Shown one piece after another: positions 18,605 to 26,693 of a stretch of 64,000 bases of DNA. The translations under genes and the position numbers were made by a program. The notes under the pieces are model-generated. The model had not been told where the DNA came from. It was given only the letters and a program-made list of their open reading frames with translations, and made no database searches. Within the stretch, counting starts at the first letter, position 1; each line of letters opens with the position of its first letter. Source of the stretch: JAGOCV01 sp049445855 (GTDB lineage: Bacteria > Pseudomonadota > Gammaproteobacteria > Burkholderiales > Burkholderiaceae_C); NCBI RefSeq assembly GCF_049445855.1, contig NZ_JBMSDV010000001.1:1432184-1496183 (forward strand), read 5' to 3'.

Positions 18605-19111
18605 ATGAACGAGTTCGACGCCATCGACGACTATTTCGCGACCCACGCCAGGCAACTGACCGAAGACCCGTCCGCCCGGTTCGACGCCTTGCGCAACTGC
18701 TCCTTCTTCCAGCCCGTCGCCGACGAGTGGCTGCGGCACATCTCCGACATGGCGCAGATCAGGACCTTCCACTCCGACGTCCGCATCACCTCGCAGGACG
18801 ACGACATGAAGGCGTTCTATGTGATCCTGTACGGCGCGGCCGAAGCGTTCCGCAACGGCAAACTCGTCGGCACCATCGAAACCGGCGACTGCTTCGGCGA
18901 AGGCATCTTCTTCACCGACGGCACCGTCGCCACGTCCGCCACCGTCATCGCCGACGACAAGATCATCGTCGCCGAGTTCAGCAAGACCGTGATCGAAGCC
19001 CTGCGGTCCGACACCGATGCCATGGTCAGCATGGACAAGGCTTTGCTGCTGGCGCTGTTCAAGAAGTTGAAGGGCGCGAATCAGAAGATTGAAAGGCTGA
19101 TGCTGGTCTAG
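18605..19111 (+). CDS. Cyclic nucleotide-binding-domain protein downstream of pilU
   Basis: A 168-residue single-domain protein with no DNA-binding helix. Residues ~25-135 form a cNMP-binding beta-roll (LRNCSFFQPVADEWLRHI, FYVILYGAAEAFRNGKLVGTIETGDCFGEGIFF, ATSATVIADDKIIVAEF). The phosphate-binding cassette normally reads GE(x)nR-A; here GEG is kept but the Arg is replaced (the segment continues FTDGTVATSAT), so binding of a cyclic nucleotide is doubtful. Spacing of 13 bp from pilU indicates co-transcription and a possible regulatory or scaffolding role in pilus retraction. Confidence 0.85.
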   Translation: MNEFDAIDDYFATHARQLTEDPSARFDALRNCSFFQPVADEWLRHISDMAQIRTFHSDVRITSQDDDMKAFYVILYGAAEAFRNGKLVGTIETGDCFGEGIFFTDGTVATSATVIADDKIIVAEFSKTVIEALRSDTDAMVSMDKALLLALFKKLKGANQKIERLMLV

Positions 19112-19137
19112 ACGTGAGTTGTCGTTGATGCGGCGAA

Positions 19138-19929
19138 TCAGAGCTTCGGCCCCGCCCCCTTGCCCAGACGTGACTTGACGGCTGCCTCCCGCATGCCCTC
19201 TACCCACTGCTGCGCCTTGGCCTGTGTCGATGCCCACGCGCCGTAGTCCGTGATGCGCACCGTGAGGCTGCGGACAGGCTCACCCACCAGCGTGGCACTT
19301 GCAGCAACACCACACTGAGAAAGGTCCGCAGGCGCATTGCCCTTGGCCTGCTGGCGCTTCAGCAGACCTACGATGTCGCTGGCCTCGCCTTGACCAATGG
19401 ACGTGGTCTTCGGTGTTGTACGCCAACACATGGGTTTGCCAGGTTCGCCCCAGACCATGTTCAGGTCGGCATAGTTCTTTCCGGTCGCCACGGGCGTGCC
19501 GTATTTCTGCCCGAGCTGCGAGCTCAGCTGAGCCTGTGTGGGAGGCGATGCAACGACCACCGACCGCGTGAAACCGACCACGCGCGATTCGCTCGGCGCG
19601 GGTGCGAAGTAGAGCCGGAAGTTCTCCGCTTCCTTGCCGTCATACATCACCACGATCTCGTACAGGAACGCCGGCGTGTTCAGCTGCTGCACACCATCGC
19701 TGTAGCTGTAGGTCATGGTGCGCTTCTGCACCCGTCCGCCACTGCGATGGGCCTGGATTGCGGCTATGGCCTCGACTTCCGTCATACCGGGCTTCACGCC
19801 GGCTGCGTCGAACGCTGGCTGGGCATGAACGGTCGACATCGCGGCACAGACAACAAGCGCGGCCATCAGCCCGCACATGCGGGCAGCCCGGCGGCGCGGG
19901 GCAGACAACACCAAGGCGATCGTGGACAA
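19138..19929 (-). CDS. Secreted protein of unknown function
   Basis: I do not recognise a family. The start is taken as TTG at 19929 because AAAGGAG lies 6 bp upstream; an ATG at 19878 is an alternative. The first ~47 residues form a long signal peptide (APRRRAARMCGLMAALVVCAAMSTVHA, cleavage before QPAF). The mature part starts GVKPGMTEVEAIAAIQAH, the kind of repeat motif seen in small SmpA/OmlA-like envelope proteins, and is predicted mixed alpha/beta with two cysteines (CWR, CGV) that might form a disulphide in the periplasm. Total 263 residues. It lies between the LuxR-type regulator upstream (same strand) and the cNMP-binding gene (convergent). Confidence 0.7.
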   Translation of the reverse strand: MSTIALVLSAPRRRAARMCGLMAALVVCAAMSTVHAQPAFDAAGVKPGMTEVEAIAAIQAHRSGGRVQKRTMTYSYSDGVQQLNTPAFLYEIVVMYDGKEAENFRLYFAPAPSESRVVGFTRSVVVASPPTQAQLSSQLGQKYGTPVATGKNYADLNMVWGEPGKPMCWRTTPKTTSIGQGEASDIVGLLKRQQAKGNAPADLSQCGVAASATLVGEPVRSLTVRITDYGAWASTQAKAQQWVEGMREAAVKSRLGKGAGPKL

Positions 19930-20024
19930 CGGTGACTCCTTTGCAGATGGAACTGCATGCACGATAGGCCCTGCGGCCACAGGTCGCACCTCCCAGTTGG
20001 GAGGGAGGAGCGAAAAGTGCAGGA

Positions 20025-21194
20025 TCAATGCCCACGCAGAGGCGAGTCGGTCAAGCGCGTGAGCTGACCGACGAGTTCAGCCTGGCGATGCGTACCTGTC
20101 TTGCCGAAAACCAGTTTGAGCCGTGTGCGCGCAGTGCCGTACGTCAAGCCAAGCTGCTCTGCGGATTCGCGCAGCGTCAGGCCATCCATCAGGCAGCTGG
20201 CAAGACGCACTTCCGCCAGTGTCAGGCCATATCGACGCTGCAGCACCTGCGTGCGCGATGGTTGTACACCGGAGGTGTCATCCAGTACCAGCATCACGCA
20301 CTGGCGGAACGAATCAGCGGAAGCGAGCGGGAGCCGCAGGCCCACCGCATGCACGCGCATCGGAGGCTGGCGCCCGTCACTGCGCTGGAGATCAAGCGAC
20401 TCCCTTGACTGCCCGTCAAAGCCTTCGCGCGCATGACCGCGCAACAGCGCAGCAAAGGCCGCCCGGTCGTGATCGAGTGCCGCCTCGACCCGACAGTCGC
20501 GATACGTGAGGCCATCGTGTCTTGCCAGAACCTCCATCGCCGCACGGTTGCCATGCACCAGACGTCCGTCCGCATCCACAATGAGCATGCCGCCGCGCAA
20601 CCGGTCAAGCGATTCCGCAAGCAGATCGCGCCGCAGACTCGTTTCACCAAACCGCTCGCGCAAACGCAATGCGCGAGCGAAATGGCCAGTCAACCCCTCG
20701 AACTGCCGCACTTCGCCTGAACTGAAGCTCGGCAGGTCCCGAGCACGTAGCAACGTGACATTGGCAATGCCACGCCGGTCGGTCGTGAGCGTATTGCCCA
20801 AGCTGTGGCGCAAGCCCTGCGGATACAGCCACTCGTTGTAGTAAGCAGAACGGTAGAGAACGCCAGGGTCGCGCGTGTAGTCGTCCAGTCGCTCGTTGGT
20901 GCGCACTACACCCGGTCGATGCAGCGCCAGCGAATGTGCGGTCCACGGGTTGTCCGGTGCGAAATAAAGCTCGTCGAACCGATCCATCCAACCCGGGTCG
21001 ATCCCGGATAAATGGCCGCGCGTGAGGCGCCGCGTGTCAAAATCCAGAACATAGAAAGTCTCCGCCTCGCTGCGAAAGCACGTCCTGAGATGTGACATGA
21101 CTACGGGCCACTGCTGCGGATCCAGCGCCGCATCGTAAATGGCATCCGTGAGAGCGTCGGCCACGCGGGCCCGGGAAATAGCATTTCGGGTCAT
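20025..21194 (-). CDS. LuxR-type HTH transcriptional regulator
   Basis: A 389-residue regulator. The C-terminal ~55 residues are a LuxR-type helix-turn-helix (YGLTLAEVRLASCLMDGLTLRESAEQLGLTYGTARTRLKLVFGKTGTHRQAELV). Residues about 200-310 look like a PAS-type sensor (LDRLRGGMLIVDADGRLVHGNRAAMEVL). The N-terminal 150 residues (SEAETFYVLDFD... LYFAPDNPW) resemble the sensor region of other large LuxR regulators in beta/gamma-proteobacteria; the ligand is unknown. Start ATG at 21194 follows an in-frame GTG at 21200; neither has a good ribosome site. The adjacent secreted-protein gene downstream may be a target. Confidence 0.85.
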   Translation of the reverse strand: MTRNAISRARVADALTDAIYDAALDPQQWPVVMSHLRTCFRSEAETFYVLDFDTRRLTRGHLSGIDPGWMDRFDELYFAPDNPWTAHSLALHRPGVVRTNERLDDYTRDPGVLYRSAYYNEWLYPQGLRHSLGNTLTTDRRGIANVTLLRARDLPSFSSGEVRQFEGLTGHFARALRLRERFGETSLRRDLLAESLDRLRGGMLIVDADGRLVHGNRAAMEVLARHDGLTYRDCRVEAALDHDRAAFAALLRGHAREGFDGQSRESLDLQRSDGRQPPMRVHAVGLRLPLASADSFRQCVMLVLDDTSGVQPSRTQVLQRRYGLTLAEVRLASCLMDGLTLRESAEQLGLTYGTARTRLKLVFGKTGTHRQAELVGQLTRLTDSPLRGH

Positions 21195-21262
21195 TGCCAC
21201 ACCACCGTATCAGACGATCGTACGGAGTCGCATATAAGCCGTAAAGTTCAGGCCGGGAAATC

Positions 21263-21338
21263 TGGTGCGGCTGGCGGGGATCGAACCCACGACCCTTGGC
21301 TTCGGAGGCCAATACTCTATCCACTGAGCTACAGCCGC
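21263..21338 (-). tRNA. tRNA-Arg, anticodon CCG
   Basis: A 76-nt cloverleaf on the minus strand. The acceptor stem GCGGCTG pairs with CAGCCGC; the anticodon arm TTGGC-CTCCGAA-GCCAA gives anticodon CCG, reading CGG arginine codons; the T-arm GGTTCGATCC and an encoded 3' CCA (21265-21263) are present with discriminator A. It lies between the LuxR-type gene and the TetR gene, transcribed in the same direction. No integrated element or repeated 3' end was seen next to it. Confidence 0.97.
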
Positions 21339-21384
21339 GTGGCCCGGCAGGTGTGGCGCCTGGGGGCAAGTCCGGCATTATCCC

Positions 21385-22059
21385 CTATCGGCGTGCGGCC
21401 CGGAGGGGAATGACTTTGGCGGTGACAGGACGGACGTCTTCGCCACTGTCTGCGAGGCCCAGACCGGCGAGGTAGGTGTCGAGCGCGCGCTTGCTGGTGA
21501 CGACCAGATCGAATGCGCCGGGCGAGAGCAGCCAGTTCTGGATGAGCCCGTCGATCATGGCGTGCAGGCCGTGGGCGGCGATGGCGTGGGGCACGGGCAG
21601 TTTCACGCCGCGCTGGCGGGCGGCCACGCGCAGGCCGTCCTGCAGGTGGGCGACGCATTCGTCGCGCGCGGACAGGTGCCGCTCTTTCACGGCTTCCATT
21701 TCGTCGACGTATTCGACCTTGTTCATGGCGATGTCGAACACGCGGCGTGCCTGCGGGTCTTCGATGACCTTGAGCAGCGCGTCGGTCATGGAGCTGCGGA
21801 TCTTGACGAGCGGGTCGTCCGATTCGTCCAGCCGTTGCAGCGACTCTTCCATGGGCAGCGTGACGCGCTCCATCATGGCGTTGAAGAGGTCGGCCTTGTC
21901 CTTGAAGTGCCAGTAGATGGCGCCGCGCGTGAGGCCAGCGGCCTGGGCGATGTCGTTGAGCGTGGTCCGCGATACGCCGCGCTGCTGGAACAGGTGCTCC
22001 GCCGCGTCCAGCAAGGCATGGCGGGTGGCGAGGGCTTCCTCTTTAGTGCGGCGGACCAC
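21385..22059 (-). CDS. TetR-family repressor of the adjacent RND efflux pump (AcrR/TtgR-like)
   Basis: A 224-residue repressor. The N-terminal helix-turn-helix (residues ~32-59) reads TTLNDIAQAAGLTRGAIYWHFKDKADLF, very close to AcrR/TtgR. The C-terminal domain is hydrophobic and helical, as expected for binding of bulky drugs. It is divergent from the adaptor-permease-outer-membrane operon, and the intergenic region holds an AcrR-type palindrome (22151-22174). By analogy it represses pump expression until a toxic ligand binds. Confidence 0.93.
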   Translation of the reverse strand: MVRRTKEEALATRHALLDAAEHLFQQRGVSRTTLNDIAQAAGLTRGAIYWHFKDKADLFNAMMERVTLPMEESLQRLDESDDPLVKIRSSMTDALLKVIEDPQARRVFDIAMNKVEYVDEMEAVKERHLSARDECVAHLQDGLRVAARQRGVKLPVPHAIAAHGLHAMIDGLIQNWLLSPGAFDLVVTSKRALDTYLAGLGLADSGEDVRPVTAKVIPLRAARR

Positions 22060-22120
22060 GGGCTGTCTCCTGACAAAATCTTGTTACGAACGGGGAAAAT
22101 CTTGCAGTGGTCCCGGTGTA

Positions 22121-22132
22121 AAACCCGGGTTT
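22121..22132. repeat. 12-bp perfect palindrome in the TetR-RND intergenic region
   Basis: AAACCCGGGTTT, perfectly self-complementary, about 20 bp from the AcrR-type operator and 153 bp before the adaptor start. It could be a second regulator site or a short hairpin in the TetR leader. No known binding motif is recognised. Confidence 0.45.
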
Positions 22133-22150
22133 CTGTAAGCCCAAGCCGTA

Positions 22151-22174
22151 ACTATACATTCACAAATGTATGTA
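22151..22174. promoter_or_regulatory. AcrR-type operator of the RND efflux operon
   Basis: A 24-bp element whose core is the inverted repeat ATACATT (22154-22160) / AATGTAT (22165-22171) with a 4-bp CACA spacer. It closely matches the E. coli AcrR operator (two TACATACATT-like half sites) in sequence and half-site spacing. A minus-strand TATAGT overlaps its left end as a possible -10 for the repressor gene, consistent with autoregulation. The operator assignment rests on sequence similarity and divergent position. Confidence 0.8.
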
Positions 22175-22285
22175 AACTACGCCGCTTGCCGAAAACCCCA
22201 ACCCCTTTGCAGTTGATGCCCGCCGTGCGGGCTCCTGCTGTTGGGCATCAGTATCAATAACAACGCCTGTCCCGGAAGGAACCGC

Positions 22286-23518
22286 ATGCCTGCCTTGCGT
22301 CTTGTCTCCCCTGTTGCTTTCTCGTCCCGAAACCTCGTCTCCGTTCCCCTGCTTCTTGCGATCGCCCTGCTCCTGTCGGCCTGCGGCAAGAAAGACGCCC
22401 CGCAGGGCGGCGCTCCCGGTGGCGGCATGCCGCCCGCCGAAGTGGGCGTGGTGACCGTGACCCCGGGAGAAGTGGGCCTCATCACCGAGCTGCCGGGCCG
22501 GCTCGAAGCGTCGCGCGTGGCGCAGGTCCGGGCCCGCGCCGCCGGCATCCTGCAGGAACGCCTGTTCCGCGAAGGCAGCGACGTGAAGGCGGGCCAGCCG
22601 CTGTTCCGCATCGATTCCGCGCCGTACGCCGCGCAGACCGAATCGGCCAAGGCGTCGCAGGCCCGCGCAGAAGCGAATCTGCAGCAAGCCACGGCCCTTG
22701 CCGAGCGCTACAAGCCGCTGGTCGAAGCCAATGCGGTGAGCAAGCAGGAATACGCCAACGCGGTCGCCGCGCAGAAGCAGGCCGAGGCTGATGTGGCCGT
22801 GGCCAAGGCAGCCGTGACGACGGCCGGCATCAACCTCGGTTACGCCTCCGTGACTTCGCCGATCTCCGGCCGCATCGGCCGCGCGCTGGTGACCGAAGGC
22901 GCGCTGGTCGGCCAGGGCGAAGCCACGCAGCTTGCCGTGGTGCAGCAGATCGACCCGATGTACGTGAACTTCACGCAGTCCGCGGCAGACGTGATGAAGC
23001 TGCGCCGCGCGATGGAAACCGGCCAGTTCAAGCGCGCCAGCGGTCAGGACGCCGCCAGCGTGCGCATCGTGCTGGAAGACGGCACCGAATACGCGCGCCC
23101 CGGCAAGCTGCTGTTCTCCGACCTCACGGTAGACAGCACCACGGGCCAGGTCACGCTGCGCGCCGAAGTGCCCAACCCCGGCGGCACGCTGCTGCCCGGC
23201 CTGTATGTGCGCGTGCGCCTCGAACAGGCGCAGGCCACCAACGCCATCACGCTGCCCCAGCAGGCCGTGACGCGCACCGCCAACGCCGACACGGTGATGG
23301 TGGTCGGCCCCGACGGCAAGGTGAGCCCCCGCACCATCAAGATCGGTTCGGCCAAGGGCAACCAGTGGGTGGTGCTCGATGGCCTGAAGGCCGGTGAGCA
23401 GGTCATGGTGGACGGCTTCCAGAAGCTGCAGGGTGGCGCGCCGGTGAAGCCGGTGCCATGGAAACCTGCCGCCAAATCAGAAGAAACCTCTGCTGCCCCG
23501 GCACCGGCCAAGCAGTAA
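22286..23518 (+). CDS. RND efflux periplasmic adaptor lipoprotein (AcrA/MexA type)
   Basis: A 410-residue membrane-fusion protein. A lipoprotein signal ends at LLLSAC (Cys about residue 33). The order is short beta-barrel, lipoyl half-motif (VAQVRARAAGILQERLFREGSDVKAGQPLFRID), a coiled-coil hairpin (ESAKASQARAEANLQQATALAERYKPLVEANAVSKQEY), second lipoyl half (GYASVTSPISGRIGRALVTEGALV) and the C-terminal barrel. It bridges the inner-membrane pump and the outer-membrane channel. Start 22286 is supported by GGAAGGA at 22274-22280. First gene of the pump operon. Confidence 0.95.
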   Translation: MPALRLVSPVAFSSRNLVSVPLLLAIALLLSACGKKDAPQGGAPGGGMPPAEVGVVTVTPGEVGLITELPGRLEASRVAQVRARAAGILQERLFREGSDVKAGQPLFRIDSAPYAAQTESAKASQARAEANLQQATALAERYKPLVEANAVSKQEYANAVAAQKQAEADVAVAKAAVTTAGINLGYASVTSPISGRIGRALVTEGALVGQGEATQLAVVQQIDPMYVNFTQSAADVMKLRRAMETGQFKRASGQDAASVRIVLEDGTEYARPGKLLFSDLTVDSTTGQVTLRAEVPNPGGTLLPGLYVRVRLEQAQATNAITLPQQAVTRTANADTVMVVGPDGKVSPRTIKIGSAKGNQWVVLDGLKAGEQVMVDGFQKLQGGAPVKPVPWKPAAKSEETSAAPAPAKQ

Positions 23519-23531
23519 GGAGTCCCTCTCA

Positions 23532-26500
23532 ATGGCAAAGTTTTTTATCGATCGGCCCATCTTCGCGTGGGTGATCGCACTGTTCGTGATCGTGATGGGC
23601 GTCGTGTCGATCACGCAACTGCCCATCGCCCAATATCCGCCGGTGGCGCCGCCTGCCATCGTCATCAATGCCGCCTATCCGGGCGCTTCCGCACAGACAC
23701 TGGAAGACAGCGTGCTGTCGGTGATCGAGCGCGAAATGAACGGCTCGCCCGGCATGGTCTACATGGAATCGGTCGCGCAGGCCGATGGCACGGGCAGCAT
23801 CACCATCTCGTTCCAGCCCGGCACCAATGCCGACCTGGCGCAGGTGGACGTGCAGAACCGCCTGTCGCGCGCCTCGCCCCGCCTGCCCGCCGCGGTGACG
23901 CAGCAGGGTGTGCGCGTGGACAAGTCGCGCTCCAACTTCCTGCTGTTCACGATCCTGTCTTCCGACAACCCGGCGCACGACCCGGTGTTCCTGGGTGACT
24001 ACGCGTCGCGCAACATCATCCCGGAAATCCAGCGCCTGCCCGGCATCGGCCAGGCCCAGCAGTTCGGCACCGAGCGCGCCATGCGCATCTGGATCGATCC
24101 GGCCAAGCTGACCGGCTTCAACCTGTCGGCTGCAGACGTGCGCACCGCCATCGCATCGCAGAACGCACAGGTGGCCTCCGGCACCATCGGCGACCTGCCC
24201 AACATCTCGGGCCAGGGCATCACCGCGACGGTGGTGGTCAATGGGCAGCTCACGAGCGTCGAGCAGTTCGGCAACGTCGTGCTGCGCGCCAACACCGACG
24301 GCTCCACCGTGCGCCTGAAGGACGTGGCCCGCATCGAACTGGGTGGCCAGAGCTACGCCACCTCCGCACGCCTGAACGGCAAGCCGTCCACCGGTATCGG
24401 TGTGCAGCTCTCGCCCTCGGGCAACGCGCTGGCCGCCGCCAAGGCGGTGCGACAACGCATGGACGAGCTCCAGCGCTTTTTCCCCGAAGGCGTGAAATAC
24501 GCCATTCCCTACGACAGCTCGCGCTTTGTCAGCATCTCGATCCGCCAGGTGGCCGAGACGCTGGTGGAAGCCGTGGTGCTGGTGTTCCTGGTGATGTTCC
24601 TGTTCCTGCAGAACTGGCGCTACACCATCATCCCGACCATCGTGGTGCCGGTGGCGCTGCTCGGCACGTTCGCGATGCTGCTGGCGCTGGGCTTCTCGAT
24701 CAACGTGCTCACCATGTTCGGCATGGTGCTGGTGATCGGCATCGTGGTGGACGACGCCATCGTGGTGGTGGAAAACGTCGAGCGCATCATGAGCGAGGAA
24801 GGGCTGTCACCGCTGGAAGCCACACGCAAGGCGATGGGCCAGATCTCCGGCGCCATCATCGGCGTGACCGTGGTGCTGATCTCGGTATTCGTGCCGCTCG
24901 CATTCTTCAGCGGCTCGGTCGGCAACATCTATCGCCAGTTCTCTGCGGTGATGGTGACATCCATCGCGTTCTCGGCGTTCATGGCGCTGTCGCTCACGCC
25001 CGCGCTGTGCGCCACGCTTCTCAAGCCGGTGGCAGCGGGCCACAACCACGAAAAGAAGGGCTTCTTCGGCTGGTTCAACCGCAGCTTCTCGCGCACCGCC
25101 AAGGGCTACGAAAGCGTGGTCGCACGCATCCTCAAGCGCGCTGCACGCTACCTGGTCATCTACGCCGCAATCATCGGCGTGGTGGCGTTCGTCTACACGC
25201 GCCTGCCCACATCGTTCCTGCCGGGTGAAGACCAGGGCACGATGCTCGTCAACATCCAGCTGCCGCCGGGCGCCACCATCGAGCGCACCCAGGCCGTGAT
25301 GGAACAGGTCGAAGGCTTCATCCTCAAGCAGCCGGAAGTGGAGAGCATGGTCGGCGTGATGGGCTTCAGCTTCTCGGGCCAGGGGCAGAACGCCGCACTC
25401 GCCTTCGTGACGCTAAAGGACTGGTCCGAACGCAAGGAGCCGGGGCAATCTGCCGATGCACTGGCCGGCCGCGCGTTCGGCGCACTCATGGGCATCCGCG
25501 ACGCGTTCATCTATCCGCTGAGCCCGCCGCCGATTCCGGAACTGGGTGCGGCCTCGGGCTTCACCTTCCGCCTGCAGGACCGCGGTGGCCAGGGCCACGA
25601 GAAGCTGATCGCCGCGCGCAACCAGCTGCTGGGCATGGCGGCGCAGAGCAAGATCATCACGCAGGTGCGCCCCGACGGCCTGGAAGATGCGCCGCAACTG
25701 CGCATCGACATCGACCGTGACAAGGCCAACGCGCTGGGCGTGCCTTTCGAGTCGATCAACAGCGCGCTGTCGACGGCCCTGGGGTCGTCTTACGTGAATG
25801 ACTTCCCGAACGCGGGTCGCCTGCAACGCGTGGTGATCCAGGCCGATGCGCCCGCGCGCATGCAACCGGAAGACCTGCTCAAGCTCAACGCCAGCAACAG
25901 CAAGGGCCAGCCGGTTCCGCTGTCGGCCTTTGCAACGACGCGCTGGATCACCGGCGCCATGCAGACCGTGCGCTACAACGGCTACCCGGCCGTGCGCATC
26001 AGCGGCTCGGCCGCGCCGGGCTACAGCTCGGGTGCCGCCATGGCCGAGATGGAACGCCTCGCATCGCAACTGCCGCAGGGCTTCGGCTTCGAGTGGACCG
26101 GCCAGTCGCGCGAAGAAAAGCTCGCCGGCGCGCAGGCGCTCATCCTCTACGGCTTCGCGATCCTGGCGGTGTTCCTGTGCCTGGCCGCGCTGTACGAGAG
26201 CTGGTCGATCCCGCTGTCGGTCATCCTGGTGGTTCCGCTGGGCGTGCTGGGCGTGGTGCTGGGCACCCTGTTCCGGGGCATGTCGAACGACGTGTACTTC
26301 CAGGTGGGGCTGATCACGATCATCGGCTTGTCGGCGAAGAACGCCATCCTGATCATCGAGTTCGCGAAAGACCTGCAGGCGCAGGGCCGCACGGCGGTGG
26401 AAGCCGCGCTCGAGGCCGCGCACCTGCGCTTCCGCCCGATCGTGATGACCTCGCTCGCGTTCATCCTGGGCGTGGTGCCGCTGTTCATCGCATCGGGCGC

Positions 26501-26693
26501 CGGCTCGGCCGCGCAACGCGCCCTGGGCACCGGCGTGATCGGCGGCATGATCACCGCGGTGGTGCTGGCCGTGTTCTTCGTGCCGGTGTTCTTCGTGGTG
26601 GTGCGTGGCATCTTCAAGGGAAGCAAGCGGCAACATGAGATGTACGCCAAGCACGCGACAGCGGCCGGCGTGGGAGAAAAGCCCCATGACTAA
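23532..26693 (+). CDS. RND multidrug efflux transporter (AcrB/MexB type, HAE1)
   Basis: A 1053-residue inner-membrane proton/drug antiporter, normal length for the HAE1 family. It begins MAKFFIDRPIFAWVIALFVIVMG as AcrB/MexB do. The proton-relay acids are in GMVLVIGIVVDDAIVVVENVERIM (TM4), and the TM10-12 region (GLSAKNAILIIEFAKDL) carries the conserved Lys. Two large periplasmic loops bind drugs. It lies 13 bp after the adaptor and overlaps the outer-membrane gene by 8 bp. Specificity is probably hydrophobic drugs, solvents or bile-like compounds by analogy. Confidence 0.96.
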   Translation: MAKFFIDRPIFAWVIALFVIVMGVVSITQLPIAQYPPVAPPAIVINAAYPGASAQTLEDSVLSVIEREMNGSPGMVYMESVAQADGTGSITISFQPGTNADLAQVDVQNRLSRASPRLPAAVTQQGVRVDKSRSNFLLFTILSSDNPAHDPVFLGDYASRNIIPEIQRLPGIGQAQQFGTERAMRIWIDPAKLTGFNLSAADVRTAIASQNAQVASGTIGDLPNISGQGITATVVVNGQLTSVEQFGNVVLRANTDGSTVRLKDVARIELGGQSYATSARLNGKPSTGIGVQLSPSGNALAAAKAVRQRMDELQRFFPEGVKYAIPYDSSRFVSISIRQVAETLVEAVVLVFLVMFLFLQNWRYTIIPTIVVPVALLGTFAMLLALGFSINVLTMFGMVLVIGIVVDDAIVVVENVERIMSEEGLSPLEATRKAMGQISGAIIGVTVVLISVFVPLAFFSGSVGNIYRQFSAVMVTSIAFSAFMALSLTPALCATLLKPVAAGHNHEKKGFFGWFNRSFSRTAKGYESVVARILKRAARYLVIYAAIIGVVAFVYTRLPTSFLPGEDQGTMLVNIQLPPGATIERTQAVMEQVEGFILKQPEVESMVGVMGFSFSGQGQNAALAFVTLKDWSERKEPGQSADALAGRAFGALMGIRDAFIYPLSPPPIPELGAASGFTFRLQDRGGQGHEKLIAARNQLLGMAAQSKIITQVRPDGLEDAPQLRIDIDRDKANALGVPFESINSALSTALGSSYVNDFPNAGRLQRVVIQADAPARMQPEDLLKLNASNSKGQPVPLSAFATTRWITGAMQTVRYNGYPAVRISGSAAPGYSSGAAMAEMERLASQLPQGFGFEWTGQSREEKLAGAQALILYGFAILAVFLCLAALYESWSIPLSVILVVPLGVLGVVLGTLFRGMSNDVYFQVGLITIIGLSAKNAILIIEFAKDLQAQGRTAVEAALEAAHLRFRPIVMTSLAFILGVVPLFIASGAGSAAQRALGTGVIGGMITAVVLAVFFVPVFFVVVRGIFKGSKRQHEMYAKHATAAGVGEKPHD

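Noticed and set aside
21263..21384. Integration site at the tRNA-Arg gene
   Set aside because: No integrase, no repeated tRNA 3' end and no change in composition around it.
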